Below are positions 23,401-35,417 of a DNA stretch of 64,000 bases, piece after piece. Source of the stretch: Kitagawia praeruptora. Lineage: Eukaryota > Streptophyta > Magnoliopsida > Apiales > Apiaceae. The notes under the pieces are model-generated. The model did not search any database. It worked only from the letters and a program-made list of their open reading frames with translations, and was not told the DNA's origin. Location of the stretch: positions 66,635,501-66,699,500 of the forward strand of contig CM075354.1 in assembly GCA_037693485.1 (NCBI GenBank), in the 5' to 3' direction. The position numbers and the translations under genes were made by a program. The stretch's first letter is position 1; each line of letters begins with the position of its first letter.

Positions 23401-23448
23401 ACTGGGGGAGATAAAGAACAGACAAAGGGAAATAAAAAGAAGAACTAG
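20437..23448 (+). pseudogene. Env-like ORF of the Sirevirus-like element, main part
   Basis: One reading phase runs 3 kb, broken by TAA 21079, TAA 22597 and TAG 22798. It begins with a helical domain around LAELGYSGPLDNMSQLNRSF and YSLLYDRVINIGH. A Ser run with acidic residues (SSSSSSSSEDDDN) follows, then a second globular part (PILDFLIGRVPKLSFPEEYG, about 21700-21900). A long acidic low-complexity section comes next, and a Gln/Lys-rich tail (QRQQQQHQTGGDKE) ends at 23446. The length, near 1000 codons, suits the extra ORF of Sireviruses. I see no signal peptide, furin-like site or transmembrane helix, so a true envelope role is not supported. All three stops fit CAA/CAG to TAA/TAG changes. 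Confidence 0.6.
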
Positions 23449-23660
23449 GAGTGACAGAGGTGAATCTTAGCAGGGAAGTGGTAAAGGAACAGAAGCATTA
23501 ATAGTTAAAATTCTTTCTTCTAAGTACTGGATACTTTGTCTACATCTGAAGAAGGAGGTACTTAACTTCATGATTTTTGAATTCATAAATTCTATTCTGG
23601 TTGTATTGTTATATGTTTTGACATCTACAACTTAGATTTATGCTTCAGATCTTAAAGCAT

Positions 23661-23674
23661 AAATAGGGGGAGAT
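23661..23674 (+). other. Polypurine tract of the Sirevirus-like element
   Basis: AAATAGGGGGAGAT immediately before TGTTAGG of the LTR, a classic Ty1/copia PPT. Confidence 0.85.
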
Positions 23675-24407
23675 TGTTAGGAATAATTCATGAGTTGTGA
23701 TGTTGAGAATAGAATTTTATTTATACTTCTTGTATATCCTGATTTATAAAGGATTTAGCACTGTATATAGGATATATGTGTAAGACAGTTATCTGTAGAA
23801 TTTAGTCAGGAGTGAACAGTGTATCGGAGACTACATGTCAGGACCAGAGATCAAATTCTGATGAGCGTCTAATATTGATGGATGATCAGATACTGATGCA
23901 GTGTACAGATCCTGATATCAGTCATGTTACTGATGATGTCATTATGGATGCTACAGAAACTGGCAAGTGCTATAAAACAGGATCTTTGTTTAGAGAACAA
24001 GCAAGAAGATTTCGTGAAGAAAAGAATTTTCTATTGATGGAAACTATCAACTGGAAGGCAGAACATTGTCATGAATAGATTATATCTTTCTGTTATTAGT
24101 TGATAGGCAGCATTATAAATACTCTCTCTATATCATTATAAAAGAGCGTCGTTGTAGTTTGTGTGCGCAGCTCTGTATTAGGTTTGTATTCGAGAGTTCG
24201 AAACAAACAGAGAGAGAAAGAGAGTTTTATATTGCCAGCAGCTGCTAAAGGTATTTGTACACCTTTGGTATAGTTTGTATTTGATCTTATTAATACAAAC
24301 AAAGTTTGATTCATTCGTTTATTCTTGTTCATCTAACCAAGCAAAAATCAGACACAATTATATAACTTGTATTCAACCCCCCCTTCTACAAGTTATTCGA
24401 GTTAACA
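23675..24407 (+). repeat. 3' LTR of the Sirevirus-like element (733 bp)
   Basis: Starts TGTTAGGAATAATTC and ends GAGTTAACA, with TGTTA/TAACA inverted ends. TATAAATAC at 24114-24121 is a good TATA box. The open frame at 23812-24078 is LTR sequence and not considered coding. Confidence 0.8.
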
Positions 24408-25406
24408 CTGAGACATCCTCAGGTGTTATTGTGATGATTGCCTCTGATAACTTCCAGAATAAGCACTTTAGTATATTAAAATTCAAGACTTGAAATCAGT
24501 GTCGAAAAGATGATGAAAGAACGATTTGCAATCTCTATCAAGCAGTTTTGAGTTGGACTGTAAATCATGTAGCAAAGTCAGACATCATATACTTTAACTA
24601 CATGTCCCAAAACAATAGATATACTTTTAAGTCTGCACACAGGGGACTGCAACCAAGAAGTTCTTTGAGCTACCTCTGTTACACCAAGATTCCTAACAGC
24701 CTCTAGACCTTCCACTCATTTTGAAGAGCTGGAAAGCATGTTTCATACAGTGACAAATACAAACCTAAACAAACAGAATGATAATTTATCACAAATGCAT
24801 GCTCAAAGAGAGTTATCACAAATGCAATAGAAACAATTTCTTTCACCTATTTATGTCTTTCACTTATTTATGTAGTAGTTATCTAGTACTCAAAAAATAT
24901 TATGTATATATACTATCCAGGTAAATACACACTCACACCAAGAACTGGTTTATACCACTGGAAACATAATGTAAGAAATGACGAAATCTGTGAAATGGAC
25001 ACCAACAGTGCTGAAAACAAATGACTGCAGGTTCCGGTGGAGTGGTGCAGGTGGAACTTCCCTCTTCTATATCAAGCTGGTTTCTTTATTCGACGAAGCC
25101 GAGGGATAAAATAGAGGAGAGGCACAATTCAGGCTAGACGACATATGATTTTTAGCTGACATTGGGTCAGATTTTACAATTATCAAATGACGCTCTAATA
25201 CTTTTGCAGATTTAGCCTAATTACCTCAATCCACCGACTTCTTTGGTCTATTAAGTTAAGAAATACGTTTAAGTTAGCATAATATCTCAACGGACAATGA
25301 ATTGCAAATAAAAGGGAAATTTTCAAAAACAAAAAGTACTTACTCTTAAAGACCAAGAAGATGAACTACAAATGACAGAGAGATGTTATGGGAAAAAAGA
25401 ACTTAC
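24408..25406. other. Host DNA without recognised gene
   Basis: AT-rich. I see no clear exon; the terminal exon expected for the PP2C relic next door (GIARxLV...HFHDDITV) was looked for on the minus strand and not found. Confidence 0.5.
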
Positions 25407-25639
25407 TGTTCTGGGATACTTGTGGACAATCTCAACTGCGCGCTGATTTGACACATGGTCCCGAAGTCCATCAGATGCAAATATAAGAAATTTGTCAACA
25501 GGTTTCAAATCTCTTGAGTACGGATCCGGTCTTAGCACCGGCTACTCAATAGGTTCATGAAGTTGGAACTGCGAGAATCTTGCATCAAGTGCAAATTCAG
25601 GTTTCTTCAATAACCCATATAATTAATTTTCCTAGACAC
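25407..25639 (-). pseudogene. PP2C (clade D type) exon relic
   Basis: The minus strand shows one whole exon with its acceptor (AATTCAG) and donor (ACA-GTAAGT). It encodes VSR...LKKPEF, then FLIFASDGLRDHVSNQRAVEIVHKYPR, the core of plant clade-D protein phosphatases 2C. Exon borders match the usual third exon (VSRSIGDxYLKK...NxPR). It is dead: one base is missing before LKKPEF, an in-frame TAG follows HEPIE, and the usual Trp of DGLW is Arg. No other PP2C exon is seen nearby, so this is a fragment of a degenerated or moved gene. Confidence 0.8.
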
Positions 25640-27408
25640 CTGAATTGCAGGGGGTGGTGGAAATTTCAATAATAAGGTCAATGGGAATTTTGTACAGCGT
25701 CATAAAAAATGAGGTTCACAAATATATAAATATGTAGGATAATGAATATTCTGTATAGACGTTTAGATTGTGAAATAATATACCTTTGCAATTCTACATG
25801 AAAAGGTTCCTATTTTGTCTAACAATTTTCATTATAAATGAACCTTGATTTGTTGGACAATGTACTTAGACTGTAAGATCATGTCAACTATATATTCTAC
25901 CTTTCCTGGTATTTCCTTATTGGAATGACATCCCTGGCTGAGAGTTCTTGCCATCGAGATTGAAGTTAACTTCACTAAAAAAGGTCCCTTTAATTGTCCT
26001 CCATTGATGATCCAGTTTGCTCCCCATAAATGGCTCATTTCTAACCACTCAGTTGAACATGTCTGCTTTTTACAACACCGTAGAGAAGAATAAGTAAAAC
26101 GCTTATAAAGTGGATGGCTTAAAGTAACACCGTAGACTGCATTTTGTCAAATACACTATCATATTTTGACAATTTTAGATTGCAGAAAACTTGCATCTCC
26201 TCTCAAAATGCCCAAAAACTTAATTATGCAACTTTATTATATGAAATATATACATGAAACAAAATAGAATTCAAAGCATATACGTTTAAAAGGAAAGCAC
26301 TTCACATACTCTATTGTCCTACATTAATTTTCTAATCTACTAAGCTCTATTGAACTAATCTCGTGCCACTGAAAATATTGAATCAACTAAAAATAAATTA
26401 GAACAATAAATCATATCAAAATTTGGATAATTTCACTTCAGTATGTGGCATACCTTTGTCCAGCTTTTTAACATGACGTTAACAATGTGCAACAAAAAGC
26501 AAATATATTTAGAATGATAAATATGATCACAACTTAAATCATCCAATATCTTACCATTTTTTATTAAGACGCCAATAAGCACTCAAAGATGAGTCCGTTT
26601 CTGACCTAGAAATATACAATTGAATTTAGGATGAAACAAATATAATTCTTAGGAATATGTGATCATTTTCAACACTAACCTGATAGGTCCGTATAAAATA
26701 ATATATCCTGATTATATAAATTAGACTGTGGGTCGATCAATAGAGTTTTTAAACCATTATGGAATGATAGAATTTTTAAAATATGGACTATATATTAACG
26801 CAGGTTTTGCACTCTTAATAAATTAAAGCTGTTTCAGGTCAAACCCGATAAAAAATGGATACTCTAAAATGTGGAATAGAATAAATAACCACAACTCTAT
26901 ATCTAGAATATTTTAAGAAGTCTGGGATTTTAAAACTAATGCAAACCAACTCATTATCACACTTGGATGGAATTTGAAACGAAAAAACACATTTTTTCAG
27001 GTAGGAGTTACAAAGATATTACTTATTATATATATTTATTTATAAAGATTCACATACCTCTATCTGTATATATCTATGATGAATTTAAAGTCTAAACTTA
27101 ATTTCAAAAAAAAAAGAGTCTAAACTCAAAATATAAACCAGCCTCCAAATCAAGTGAATAGATCACTCTATTTTGGCACTTTCTACATTAATGTAGTACA
27201 TGCAGCATCCAAGTGCAAAATTACGAATTACCATAACCAACCCTTTTTAGCACTATGATCCCCATCCATTATAAATCAAGGGCATCATATTCATATATAT
27301 TCCAAATTCAAGAATAATGGCTGCGAGCCTGCAATACAACACAATCTTGATTTAAAGTACCATTTTAGTAAAAGAATAGGAATTGTAAAGTAAAATGGCA
27401 AAACTTAC
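25640..27408. other. AT-rich host DNA between the two relics
   Basis: No exon, repeat array or element end recognised. The 68-codon minus frame at 25832-26038 has no family signature. Confidence 0.4.
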
Positions 27409-28198
27409 ATCTTTGTTTGCAATTATCATGTCTTTCCCTATCTTTGCATTCTTGTCAATTATGCAATTCCTTCATTGAGATGGAATTAGATATGAGAAGA
27501 AAGCCTTTTCGGAGTCTTATGACACATTTAATTAGACTTAACTAATTCACAATAATATTGGTGTGTGTGCGCGTGAGCAGAGAACAATATGCAGAATATC
27601 TTGGATAATTAAGCAACAACAAAACAACATATCTTTTGTTCTCTTCAAGTTCAATGATGTAAATAAGGATACAAAGGGTTAGCATAGAGGGAATAACCAA
27701 AAGAGGAAAAATTTAGAGGTTTAATCTAGTTTTACCTGATTTTGGTGTTATGTCCAACACCAATAGGAACCTTACCCTCTGCAAGAAGAGATGCAACTTA
27801 AAATTCAGTTTGGTAGTAATCTGCACCCATCATCATGGTATGTGTTAAATATGATGATGGACGTTAACGGACAAATATGAGAGCTTATTTGGACATGTAT
27901 GTGTTAAATAAAGATTCCACAACTAACCTCAAGTTCTACATCATAGTCTAAACGTGATCGAACTCCAACTATTCAGTGCTGGATACTACACCCTCGCAAG
28001 AAGCAACCATATGACACTATAGCATCCACAATATGAAATAATCAATTTATGATGAAATATGAAGGAATATTTTTTAAAAAAAAAGAGGAAAAACTTTCAA
28101 TCACCAGCATACCCTGCATTTTTCGACTTTGGTAGGTGGTAAGAATCTGGATGATGTAAAAAAGGTGTCTTTGGGCCATTAAAGTCAAACTTAGCTGG
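27409..28198 (-). pseudogene. AGPase large subunit relic, four exons
   Basis: Minus strand, in order. 28113-28198 encodes PAKFDFNGPKTPF then TSSRFLPPTKVEKCR, with one base lost in a T run between them. 27928-28032 encodes IVDAIVSYGCFLRGCSIQH-stop-IVGVRSRLDYDVELE, with TGA where Ser is expected. 27736-27842 encodes MMMGADYYQTEF-stop-VASLLAEGKVPIGVGHNTKIR, with TAA for Glu. 27409-27469 encodes NCIIDKNAKIGKDMIIANKD. This is the C-terminal beta-helix of glucose-1-phosphate adenylyltransferase large subunit (starch synthesis, plastid). Intron borders are mostly GT-AG, so the relic descends from a gene and not a processed copy. The acceptor of the second exon reads CAT for CAG. Neither the final exon (EGFYIRSG) nor the upstream exons were found. 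Confidence 0.85.
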
Positions 28199-29183
28199 CT
28201 GCATTGAATAGGATATAATCAGAGCAAGTTATTGATGGAGAATATGAGACCCTTTGGCACTAACAATTTTTGCTAGATACAGCCATCCATAAATAGTTAT
28301 GCTTTTCCATAAATAGTTATGCTAGCCAGCCATATTAAAAATATTTCGCTGGTTTTCTTCTATTGTATATATGCTTCAGTGTAAGGCCTTATATGATTCT
28401 GTTACTGCACACGGAGACATTAAAAGTTCAGTAAATGACAAAAGAAACTTGCCTCTATGAATCTAATTATATTCTTTTCCCTGAGTGACCTATGACTAAT
28501 GATTTCTCACTCAATGTTCTCATATATCTGCAAGTAAAGAATAATTAATTAAGCATGATCTATGAAAAATGTATTGGTGTGAAGCATTTTTAAGTGAAGC
28601 ATGACACTGCAATGTGCATGAGAGCAATGAGCCAATGGGATAACATCCACGTCTTCCACCATTGCCCCATCCACATGTAGCTGAATAAAAGAATGAAAAT
28701 AAACCTGCATTATAACTCAATCACCCAATTAATTTTTACAGGAGAATGAGATTAGTTTGCAGTGCTAATAGTGAGCAGCATTAGGAAAAGAAAGCAAGAT
28801 GCTAAATCAAATTGCAGTGCTTCCTCAAATACTACATCAAATCGAATATTAATAGCATCTAATTAGATACTAAATTGTATTATGTATGAAGTCAAGGTCT
28901 CTACATCAAGTTAGATATTCGAAATAATGATAAACCAAAAATAATAGTTAAACAGGAGAAATAGAACCTTATTTTGGGGATAAACACACTAAACTGAACA
29001 ATTTGATTATCTTGAATCTTGCGTCATGACAACAATTTGATTATCTGTTCATTTTTGGAAACCGACTTTCTCATTTTATAAAATAGTTAACCTGCACATA
29101 AATAACTCAAGTTCAAACTGCAAAATATCCTGCAATAAAGAGATGAATAAATGAGAAATTGGATACATAATCCGGAATCAATG
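28199..29183. other. Host DNA left of element C
   Basis: AT-rich. Upstream AGPase exons would be expected on this side but none was recognised. It ends with the CAATG duplication (29179-29183). Confidence 0.4.
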
Positions 29184-29780
29184 TGATAGGATACTCTGTG
29201 CAGGCAACCTGAATTGTCATCCGGGCCCACGATAGTTACTAAGTCCGGACCCGTGAAGTAACCCCAGTACGGGGTAATGGAGCACGTGGCATCTCATGGC
29301 TCCCGTCACCATCAAAGGGTCCCAACCAAAAATGACAGCTAATGATTACCAATAATTGGCATAATCCAAGAAGGAGGATGTCACACTCAAAAAGGTGCCT
29401 GACACACTTTCCCACAATTATTCTCCTGGACAGGTGTTGGGCATCTAAGCGCCCCAAGTGTCCTATCTACCTAGGATTGGACGCTCATGATTAAAGGTAC
29501 CAACCCCTAAACCCTAATCATGGGCCTATAAATAGACCCAGAAAAGAAGGTTTGGGGGTTACATGTTTTTTTACACACTCTCATATACACACACCCACCA
29601 TATTTAGATACTCTTGTTCCTATCGTTCCTTCTCCTACGCCGTTACTTATTCTCACGCCGGAGGTGCCGCGGGTCCAAACCCCCTCCCGACATTGTTTTG
29701 CAGAGTCTCAACCACCAGCTACACCGCATTCCAGGCGTGGGACGGCGGAGGAGACACCGGATCGGAATATAGAGTTATCA
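29184..29780 (+). repeat. 5' LTR of element C (597 bp)
   Basis: TGATAGGATACTCTG...GAGTTATCA. TATAAATA is at 29527-29534. Small frames inside are not coding. Confidence 0.95.
29527..29534 (+). promoter_or_regulatory. TATA box in the 5' LTR of C
   Basis: TATAAATA within GGGCCTATAAATAGACCC. The same is present in the 3' LTR. Confidence 0.8.
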
Positions 29781-29781
29781 T

Positions 29782-29800
29782 TGGCGCTAGAAGGAGGGGC
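29782..29800 (+). other. Primer-binding site of C
   Basis: TGGCGCTAGAAGGAGGGGC begins two bases after the LTR end; the tRNA is not assigned. Confidence 0.75.
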
Positions 29801-30187
29801 ACTCTGTCCTTTGGTCTCGGTGCCACAGGACTCGACGACATCAACAAGCTCTTTAAAAAGAGTCTTAAACCAAGCTGTAAGATCTACAAAACCATTGTAA
29901 AACCCTTACTAAAAATGTCACCTTTACACATCTCTCAGCCATGTGGGCACATATTTAGTGTTATCTAACTCTTTAGCCCAGATCTATGATAAAGTTACGA
30001 TTTTTAGCTTTTAAACTTAGCCGAAATCTTAGATCTGTGCTCTTAGTCGCATGCTATATACTTGTATCCACCACCTTGTGATTTTATCTGAGTACCGAGT
30101 CCGTACTTAGGCTGCTCTATCGTAAGCTCAATTTAGATCTGTTATAATTGTTACTTTGTGAGTTATCTTGCTTTGAAATTTGGAGTC

Positions 30188-30449
30188 ATGGTAAGAGGAA
30201 GCAAGTCTACGCAAAGAACCAACACTCGGGCACAGGACCCAAATGCAGCTCCAGATATGACCTTAGTACCGGCTGAGGTACCTCCAGTTGTACAGAGGGC
30301 AGAGATTGGACCGGGCGATGCCCGAATCGACATCGAGGTCAACCAGTACAAGTATACTGATGTGCGTCTAGATGGAATGCACCTCCAAGATTTTACCCGG
30401 GAGGAGCTGGCGGAGGCAATTCGGGCATTTCGGACCGCCCGGGCACCGC
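30188..30449 (+). pseudogene. Gag of element C, first part, cut by the solo LTR
   Basis: ATG 30188 follows an unusually long leader (about 390 bases after the PBS). The sequence begins MVRGSKSTQRTNTRAQ and ends LAEAIRAFRTAR just before the insertion at 30450. The frame resumes in phase after the insertion once one copy of the ACCGC duplication is discounted. Confidence 0.8.
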
Positions 30450-33229
30450 TGTAAGAACCCAGATTTTTGGGTAGAATTAAAACTTTTTATTATGTATTGA
30501 TGTAAGAATGAATATTGGTTGCAAATAGAATGTAATACTGGTTTTAATGAATGAATAATGAAAGGATATAGATTCCAAGGTTATATATCCTGAAGGATGC
30601 TATTGGGTGATAACTTAGATTAGAATAATCTATCTCCTAGAAAGTTAAGATAAGATTCCCTAGTGAGAAATAGATACCCTCATGTCATGCAGATTGATAT
30701 CGGTTACAATTACGGAGGTTCCATGAAAGAGTTAAGGAATGCTCGAGGAAGCACAAAGATATTTTCTAAGTGCCAGGATTAAAAAGAGAATAAGTGATGA
30801 ATAGTGTTTTTGATAGAAATAAGAATATTATGAGACGACACTATATAGAAGTATCCGGAATGAATTTCTGAGTTCGTATTAGTGATCCGAGGGGAAAATA
30901 AGTGTATGTAAAGACTGTCGGATTTTGAAAAACAGCACTTTCATTTTCTCCGAGATTTTCCCTAGACACTGATAGATTAAGGATTTAATATTTAATATTT
31001 AAGGAAGTTAAATTCAAGAAGTATTAAGAAAGATGGAGAATGGTATTATAATTATTAAGAAGGTTTTCGGTAAAACCCTAACTAGAAATCTTTGAGATAT
31101 TCCTACGAACGATCAACGAATTGAGCAATAACCGGACAAAGAATCAAACAGAGAACCAAGAGGCAACCATGTGCAAGTGGATGAGATCACCACCATGGCA
31201 TCATCACTTTATTAAGGTAGCTTTATGAAGATATTATCTAAGCTAAGTTAGCTTCTTTAAGAAGCTTGTTTTTCTACCAAACTAGAGAGGGCAACTTGCA
31301 TTTGTGCCAAACAAATATCTTCCTAAATAATTCACTCATTCTTATCCCTTCTTCACTACAATAATGCAAGGAACCAAGCAAGTTTCATATATACAAGTAC
31401 CATTGGAAACAAACTAAACTAGTTGGCATGAGGATGCAACATAAGGCACCAATACTTGCTCACATGTTATCAAACCCTTAACCAAGCCTTAACCATCAAC
31501 CAAACCATGGTTTAACCAACAAATATCCATGAATTATAGATTACTTTATGCATTATTGTTCAAACCAAGCCAAGCAAAATCTCTTTCTCCCTCACCAAGC
31601 TCCATTCGGCTATATGCCTTAATTCAAGAACCAAAATCAACCTTCCCACCATTGTTTGATCTCCAAATTTTTATCATAGATCCTATATTTCATAAAAATG
31701 ATACCCTAGAAATCTTAGCCTCAAACATCACTATTTCCATTTTCAATAAAATCCTCAAAGTCTAGGATGAATAGTAACTTCAAGAACAAATCTTTGTTTT
31801 TCTTGATTTCTTGGATGATCCAAGCTTGGTTAAGGATATACATGGACTATACAAGGTTTAGAAAGGGCTTTAACACTCTCCAAGGAAGGTATAAACCTCA
31901 TGAACCCTAGATCTTACCTTGAGATTATGCTTGTTCTTGATGATTTTAGAGTTATATGTTCTTAATGATGTTATAAGCATGATTAGTTAAGTGGTTTAGT
32001 GATTTAAGTATCATGATGTTTATTATAGTGAAGTATGATATTCTTGGACTTGTTGAGATGAGAATCATGTATAAATGATGTATGGATGCCCGGTGTGGCT
32101 TGGTTTGATTGTTGTGATTTTTAGAACGTTCGATTTATAGCCGTCGTAATGCCCGATTTTCGTTAAACCTTGTAAACCGTGAATCACAGTAGGCTTAACT
32201 CACTGCATAGTTTAGTAATCTGACATTTTAATATAGATTATGTTATAAGCTTCGTTTTGATATAAAGTTTGTATGAAATGGACTTACGGTTTAGGAGTTA
32301 TGATTAAATTCGTAAAAGTGGTTCGAAACCGTACACGGAAGTTCGTAACTGAAATTGGATTCCCTTAACACTATGAAATCAGTGGCGAATCTTGATAATT
32401 AAATAATAGAGGTAAAAAGGAAAGTGTAGGAGAAAACCACATGTCGAATCGATCGTTTTCCGATTTTTTAAAAATGTTCGAATCAAGGTTAAACGCGAAT
32501 GAACCCCTAAAAGCATACTTAGTTATGACTTTGGTAAACGACTTAGAAAACGGGCGATAAAACTCGTAGCACAACCTTGATTCGTAAATGATCGATCTTA
32601 AAACTTATATGACTTAAGTATGTATCAAGTGTGGGTATGATGACGTGGCATAATAGCGAACATATGTCGAACCGCATCGGTGATAAAAAGAGTTACACTA
32701 AGAGGTGTATAGCGAGATAATTCGAAAACGTGTTTCGACTTAAGTGAAGTTTATATTTAACCTTATAAAGTGTTAAGTGATTAATCCTGAATGCCTTGGC
32801 TATTTATAGATCACCAGGCTGACCCGGGACACGCTACCACTACCCCTACTCGCACTCGATTCCCAGGCAAGTTTCCAATACCTTGGAACTGTTGTTGTGA
32901 TAATATATATATGATTGTTGTTATACCTATGCCATAGCATGCATGTTTGTTTTCAAAGTATATTGGAATACTTGTTCCCTGAATTGATATTGGCTTATAG
33001 ACTAGATATGGATTATCAGTTATAAGCAGGATTGTTTTGTTAGGACCCTTAGTGAAGGGCGTATGATATTTATTCTTTAAATATAAGACCGGGAGTCGGT
33101 ATTTTGTATTATATAGATAGTCGTGGAAACCCGGAAGGATTCCAGCGACAGAGTAGTATTCATTTTGAGGAATGTTATTATTAAACATTATTTATATTTC
33201 CATAAAAGTATCAAATACTTGGAAATCTT

Positions 33230-33910
33230 TCGAGAAATGTTATTTGAGTATTATTTCAGTCGATAAATATTAAATGAATATTATTTTGAATATTCATTAG
33301 AGTTTGATTTTTAATGAATAATTACTTTGATATTTATTGGAATTTTATTCATTAAATGAATATCACTTTCGGATATTCATTTGAGTTTAAGTAATTGATA
33401 AATATTATTTCGAAAGTATTCTTTGGAAGTTCTAATTACTCAAGGAATATTATTTCGAATATTAAGGTTTTTATTACTAAATGAATATCATTTAGATATT
33501 TATTTAGAATATTATTTAGTAAATGAATATTATTTGGATATTCATTTAGAATATTATTTGTTTAATGAATATCAATTGAATATTCATTTAGAATTCATTT
33601 AAGATTTTATGTACTTGAGAAATATTATTTTAAAAGTATTCATTCGAAGTTCTATTTACTTAAGTAATATTGCTTCGAATATTCCTTTAAAGTTTTGATT
33701 ACTAAAAGAATATTATTTGGATATTTATTTAGAATATTATTTATTAAATGAATATTATTTTCAAATATCCATTTAAGATTGGATTTATTTAGTGAACATT
33801 ATTTTAAAATTTTATTTTGAGTTTATTTAATTAATGAATATTATTTTGAATATTCATTTAAAGAAGAGAGTTATTTAGTAAATAATTCTAAATATTCATT
33901 CGAGGATTAC
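33230..33910 (+). repeat. AT-rich foldback array in the solo LTR
   Basis: Many units of the form AAATGAATATTATTTNGAATATTCATTT recur every 35-60 bases. Each is self-complementary (AATGAATA against TATTCATT) and can form a hairpin. The second LTR copy has the same array at about 54040-54740. Confidence 0.75.
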
Positions 33911-34168
33911 TTACGAGTAATATTATGATTTATTCATATTCTTTAATTATTATTGATTTAATAAATATTCTTGGAATATTTATTTAAATTCTTTTAAGTT
34001 CTTTTTATAATGATTCATATTATTCAAAGATTATCTGTCACCTTCAGATATGGTGTAAAATATTTCGGAGTATTTTATGACTATTTTTATCAAGGGGAGA
34101 TTCCCAAACTTTATTTTCATTTAAATCTATCTTAAAAAAGATTTAAATACTCGCTCAACTTCCAAACA

Positions 34169-34176
34169 TATATAAG
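34169..34176 (+). promoter_or_regulatory. TATA box of the solo LTR
   Basis: TATATAAG followed by GGGACCTCACTTG; identical context at 55010-55017 in the second copy. Confidence 0.7.
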
Positions 34177-34624
34177 GGGACCTCACTTGAGAGATGTTAT
34201 TTATTGGACTGCCCGGTCCTGTACTTGCTAAAATATCTTGTCACTCACATCTTGATTCTTTCAAATATCGATATGAATCTATTTGGTTACTTCCTCAACG
34301 CTCGAGGGGTAAGAATTGATGGAACAAGTTTATATCCATTAACAAGCATTAGCTTGGGAAATATTGGTGAATTTTCCTTTCCAATTAGATACGACTACTT
34401 TGTGGAGTCCTATCAACAAGTGTTATACTTGGGGAAAGGGGGACGAACTTTACATTTCAAAGTTATGGATGTGAAATAAACTAGGAGATGCGTAAGTGAC
34501 CCAGTGGCGCCGGTCCAGCAAATGGCCCAACCGTTGGCCAAGGGGGTTCCAGAGGGCGGTAGACAAGTAAATCCGTCGGTGCTTCCTTCTACATGTAGAG
34601 AACAAGAGGTGGGGAGCATAACAT

Positions 34625-34639
34625 GCGACTGATCATCGT
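34625..34639 (+). other. Conserved palindromic leader motif (solo LTR)
   Basis: GCGACTGATCATCGT, identical to 6924-6938 and 55459-55473, about 450 bases after the TATA box. Confidence 0.6.
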
Positions 34640-35378
34640 GTAAATGCTATGTCTCCTGGCGCGTCAAACTCCAGTATTAGTTCATCTCTCAATATTGAAA
34701 AGTTTCCTGTAACATTATCATTGTTGGCAGGTTTGAATAGTGTTTGAACTGGAAATGCAATATTCTTCCTGCAAGTTCCTCTATTATGAAAATTTGATAA
34801 TATCTTGCTTATCTTTGACATAGCAGATATCTCTTCAGAACAATTATATTTTGAGTTACCTTGTAACTTCATCTCATACCTTATATTGGTACTACGTTCG
34901 TTAATGCATGGCATATGGTTTCAAAGATATTTTGGACTGTTATACATTATCACTGTTCAATTATATTTTGGTGGGCTATTGCTCACCCTTGCTTTATTTA
35001 TTTATATCACAACAACAGCTAGATCAGATGGCCGCGCAAGGCGTACCCAACATAGGCAGATGTCAGCCGTCAGAGGATTAACTGCTGAGGTCATAGCTAC
35101 CATTGCTGAGGATGCAGCTTCTGGTAGGCTAGTTGTTAGCATTTGATCATCAAATGTATTTATTATATGGCATATACCAATGGATGGCAAAGAATATGTA
35201 ATGGTAAAAATTGTAATTCTTTGGGTTGTAAGAACTCAAACTTATGATTAATAATATTGATGGTTACTCTGATTTCATCTCTGGGACTATAACGGGTGTA
35301 TTTCATGTTGTTGTTTGGGTCACAAGGTTGTAAATTATATTATGTTGGTTTTGTGGATGGATATTGAGACCGTAGCGA

Positions 35379-35402
35379 CCAGATCCCCGACCCCGGATCT
35401 GG
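35379..35402 (+). other. Terminal LTR hairpin, compensated version
   Basis: CCAGATCC and GGATCTGG around CCGACCCC. Against the LARD hairpin one A-T pair is replaced by G-C through changes on both arms, and the loop keeps GACCCC. Confidence 0.8.
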
Positions 35403-35417
35403 GGGTGTTACAACCGC

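Larger units (their letters stand above)
8138..24407 (+). mobile_element. 3' half of a Sirevirus-like Ty1/copia element, split by element B
   Basis: After removing element B (9370-20431 plus one TSD copy), what remains is an antisense ORF, a divergent non-coding stretch, a long env-like ORF, a polypurine tract (23661-23674) and a 733-bp LTR (23675-24407, TGTTA...TAACA). Gag and pol would lie left of the LARD, outside the window. A long extra ORF between pol and the 3' LTR plus this type of PPT suggest the Sirevirus/Maximus group. The right flank is CTGAG; the TSD cannot be tested. Confidence 0.65.
30450..35412 (+). mobile_element. Solo LTR (4963 bp) nested in gag of C
   Basis: Starts TGTAAGAACCCAGA and ends GGGGGTGTTACA. 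ACCGC lies at both sides (30445-30449 and 35413-35417). No interior sequence remains, so this is a solo LTR left by LTR-LTR recombination. Ends, terminal hairpin and leader motif ally it with the LARD LTR at 2578-8137. A TATA box is at 34169. A second copy begins at 51458. The minus frame at 32811-33188 exists in both copies but changes amino acids freely and is not considered a gene. Confidence 0.92.

Noticed and set aside
20437..23448. True viral envelope gene in the Sirevirus-like element
   Set aside because: The position fits the env-like ORF, but I see no signal peptide, cleavage site or transmembrane helix, so only env-like by location is kept.
28520..28720. Possible further AGPase exon
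   Set aside because: None of the three minus-strand frames gives an AGPase-like sequence; it was left as unassigned host DNA.
29552..29968. 138-codon frame over the 5' LTR end and leader of C
   Set aside because: It crosses the LTR/PBS border and has no family signature; gag starts later at 30188.
31529..31765. Frame shared in part with 52317-52556 as an LTR-encoded peptide
   Set aside because: The shared part is short and the rest unrelated; both end soon and have no promoter context of their own.
32811..33188. Minus-strand frame of about 125 codons found in both long LTR copies (also 53608-53994)
   Set aside because: Over about 95 comparable residues some ten differ, with no sign of selection for silent changes, and the ends diverge. 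It is a by-product of similar LTR DNA.
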